A DNA stretch of 64,000 nucleotides from Hemibagrus wyckioides (taxonomy: Eukaryota; Chordata; Actinopteri; Siluriformes; Bagridae). Below, in pieces: positions 61,006 to 64,000 of the stretch. The stretch covers positions 6,172,759-6,236,758 of the forward strand of contig NC_080714.1 of NCBI RefSeq assembly GCF_019097595.1. Direction: 5' to 3'. Within the stretch, counting starts at the first letter, position 1; every line of letters starts with the position of its first letter. The notes under the pieces were generated by a model. The model was not told where the DNA came from. It worked only from the letters and a program-made list of their open reading frames with translations, and did not search any database. The position numbers and the translations under genes are program-made.

Positions 61006-61995
61006 AATCTGATTCCAATTTGTGTTAGTACACTCTGGTAAACAACAACACAATCTATTTATTTACTAATAAAATAAATGCACTGTTTGTACTCCAAACT
61101 AACTGGAGTGTTTTCAGTGACACAGAGCAAGTGCTTGTGATTAGCGCTGTCCACTGCATTGTGTCTAAACGCTGTGTGAAGGTGCTCTGCTTCACCACAC
61201 ACCTCCACACACCAGCCATGGCAGTGCCCGGGCACCAGTGCCAGGTCTGGCCTGATGTTAAACACACAGCTGGAACCTTTTAGCTAAAAATGCTGCCGAG
61301 GACACGACATGTTCAGCCTGGTTTTGCTCCTGAACCAACAGGGAAGAGCAGATCCACAAAAACAGTGGGTTATGACAAGGTTTTGAGCCATATGAAAAGT
61401 TAATAAATACAGCGCTTCTTCAAATCCAAAAACTTTCATCTCTTAAGAAATCCCATAAATATTGAACGAGTTCAGGTCGAGGCAGATAGCCGTTTGTGAA
61501 GATAACCGAACTAAACTGGCACCACGATCTTATCGACGGAGGCATTTTCGTCATCTCGAGACGCACATGAGCCTCGGCTTCATCTCTCCCCGGTCGGGTA
61601 AAGCCTGGAGCTTGCAGCATTTCAACGCTGTTACATTTCAAAGAGCAGAATGAAAGCAGACAGGCTGCGTGGAGGACAGGCTTCCTGGAAGAGTACATCA
61701 CGTTACACTTGAGCGTTGAGTAACAGTAGCCTACATGCAGATTCTCCAAAGCAAATACATGGTTGAATTGGAAAGTACATCAGTGGGCAAAGCGTCTCTG
61801 AAAACACACTGTCCGGTTTTACCAGATATGATCAAATTATAACCAAATGTACAGTCAAGACATTTCTTCCTGGACAGAACCAGGCAGAGTTTTCCATTGC
61901 AAGTGTCTATTTGCAATGCAATTTGACCAATGTTTAAAAAAAACAAAAAAAAAACTGAAATAATAACGTCCATTTGGAAAGCCAAGTGAAAACAA
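61006..61995. other. Non-coding interval between the purine-rich domains
   Basis: Mixed unique DNA. Short frames at 61055-61267 and 61420-61749 have no recognisable domain. Confidence 0.45.
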
Positions 61996-63640
<1,645 letters not shown>

Positions 63641-64000
63641 TACTAATTATGCTAGTAACTGTATGCTTCTAATGGTTAGACTTAATGGTAAAAAAAAAAA
63701 CAAAAAAAAAACAACAACAACAAACGAGGACTAGTCCAGTCTAACAACATATTTCTCATTTTGTCTTCAGAGGCGAAGGGACCGGTGGTTTTTGTCCTGA
63801 AAGTAAACTGCAGCGCTCGGCAGGGTGTTGAAGTGCAGATAAGCAGACGCACAAGATAACGGCAGGATAGCGTGAGTCGTGTGTGCACCTTCTGAGAATT
63901 CAGTGAAGATGAAACAGGAATTCCTTTTAAGAGTCAAGATAAAAAAAAGTCAGTCAAAGTACCGGCTCGACGGACCGACGGGCTCGGAAAGAAAAAACAC
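63641..64000. other. Right end of the window, no gene seen
   Basis: Ordinary DNA with A-rich runs at about 63691-63720. No feature recognised. Confidence 0.5.

Overview
This window is vertebrate, almost certainly teleost fish, nuclear DNA. It is AT-rich and gene-poor, with many microsatellites, fish-type SINE and LINE remnants, a Tc1-like transposase relic and one intact G-protein-coupled receptor gene. One SINE family, whose 3' end reads 'gggatatgcgaagaa...' followed by 'aataataaa', resembles elements I associate with catfish (Siluriformes). That placement is an inference from memory, not a database result. No bacterial-style genes, CRISPR arrays or operons are present.

The only coding gene I can support is at 38497-39801 (+). 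It is an uninterrupted 434-codon beta-adrenergic receptor, closest in motif pattern to the beta-3 subtype (adrb3-like). All the catecholamine-contact and activation residues are present. Its leader carries short upstream ORFs. Its stop codon overlaps a consensus GTAAGT splice donor. TM1 contains a run of eight isoleucines encoded by an ATC microsatellite.

Layout: 222-5470 is a 5.2-kb minisatellite of 19/20-bp units with nested higher-order repeats, and most units carry a perfect AP-1 core (TGAGTCA). 5.5-16.4 kb is non-coding DNA with a DNA-transposon end fragment, a Tc1-like relic (about 8.65 kb), a dispersed repeat (11.7 kb) and CA/TC microsatellites. 16476-18011 is a second minisatellite built in 7-bp steps. 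18-27.8 kb is non-coding, with three SINEs and a TIR-bounded element. 27.8-30.7 kb is a retroelement cluster: an L2/CR1-like reverse-transcriptase remnant, a palindromic repeat, and a second LINE 3' end. 33.6-35.3 kb is an old, diverged tandem repeat with a period near 0.69 kb. 36.4-37.0 kb holds three dispersed repeats. 37.7-39.85 kb is the receptor gene. 40-59.8 kb is non-coding, with purine or pyrimidine tracts and AT-rich microsatellites, including an inverted repeat around an (ATTT)n loop at 47.8-48.0 kb. 60.2-63.6 kb is a GGAA/GAAA-rich domain in which a piece of antisense SINE has been amplified together with its microsatellite.

The most notable signals are the AP-1-bearing minisatellite with its 751-bp higher-order unit, the heptad-phased minisatellite, the co-amplified SINE/microsatellite block, and the splice donor overlapping the receptor's stop codon. 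Several complex, repeat-free stretches may be conserved non-coding elements, which only cross-species alignment can confirm.
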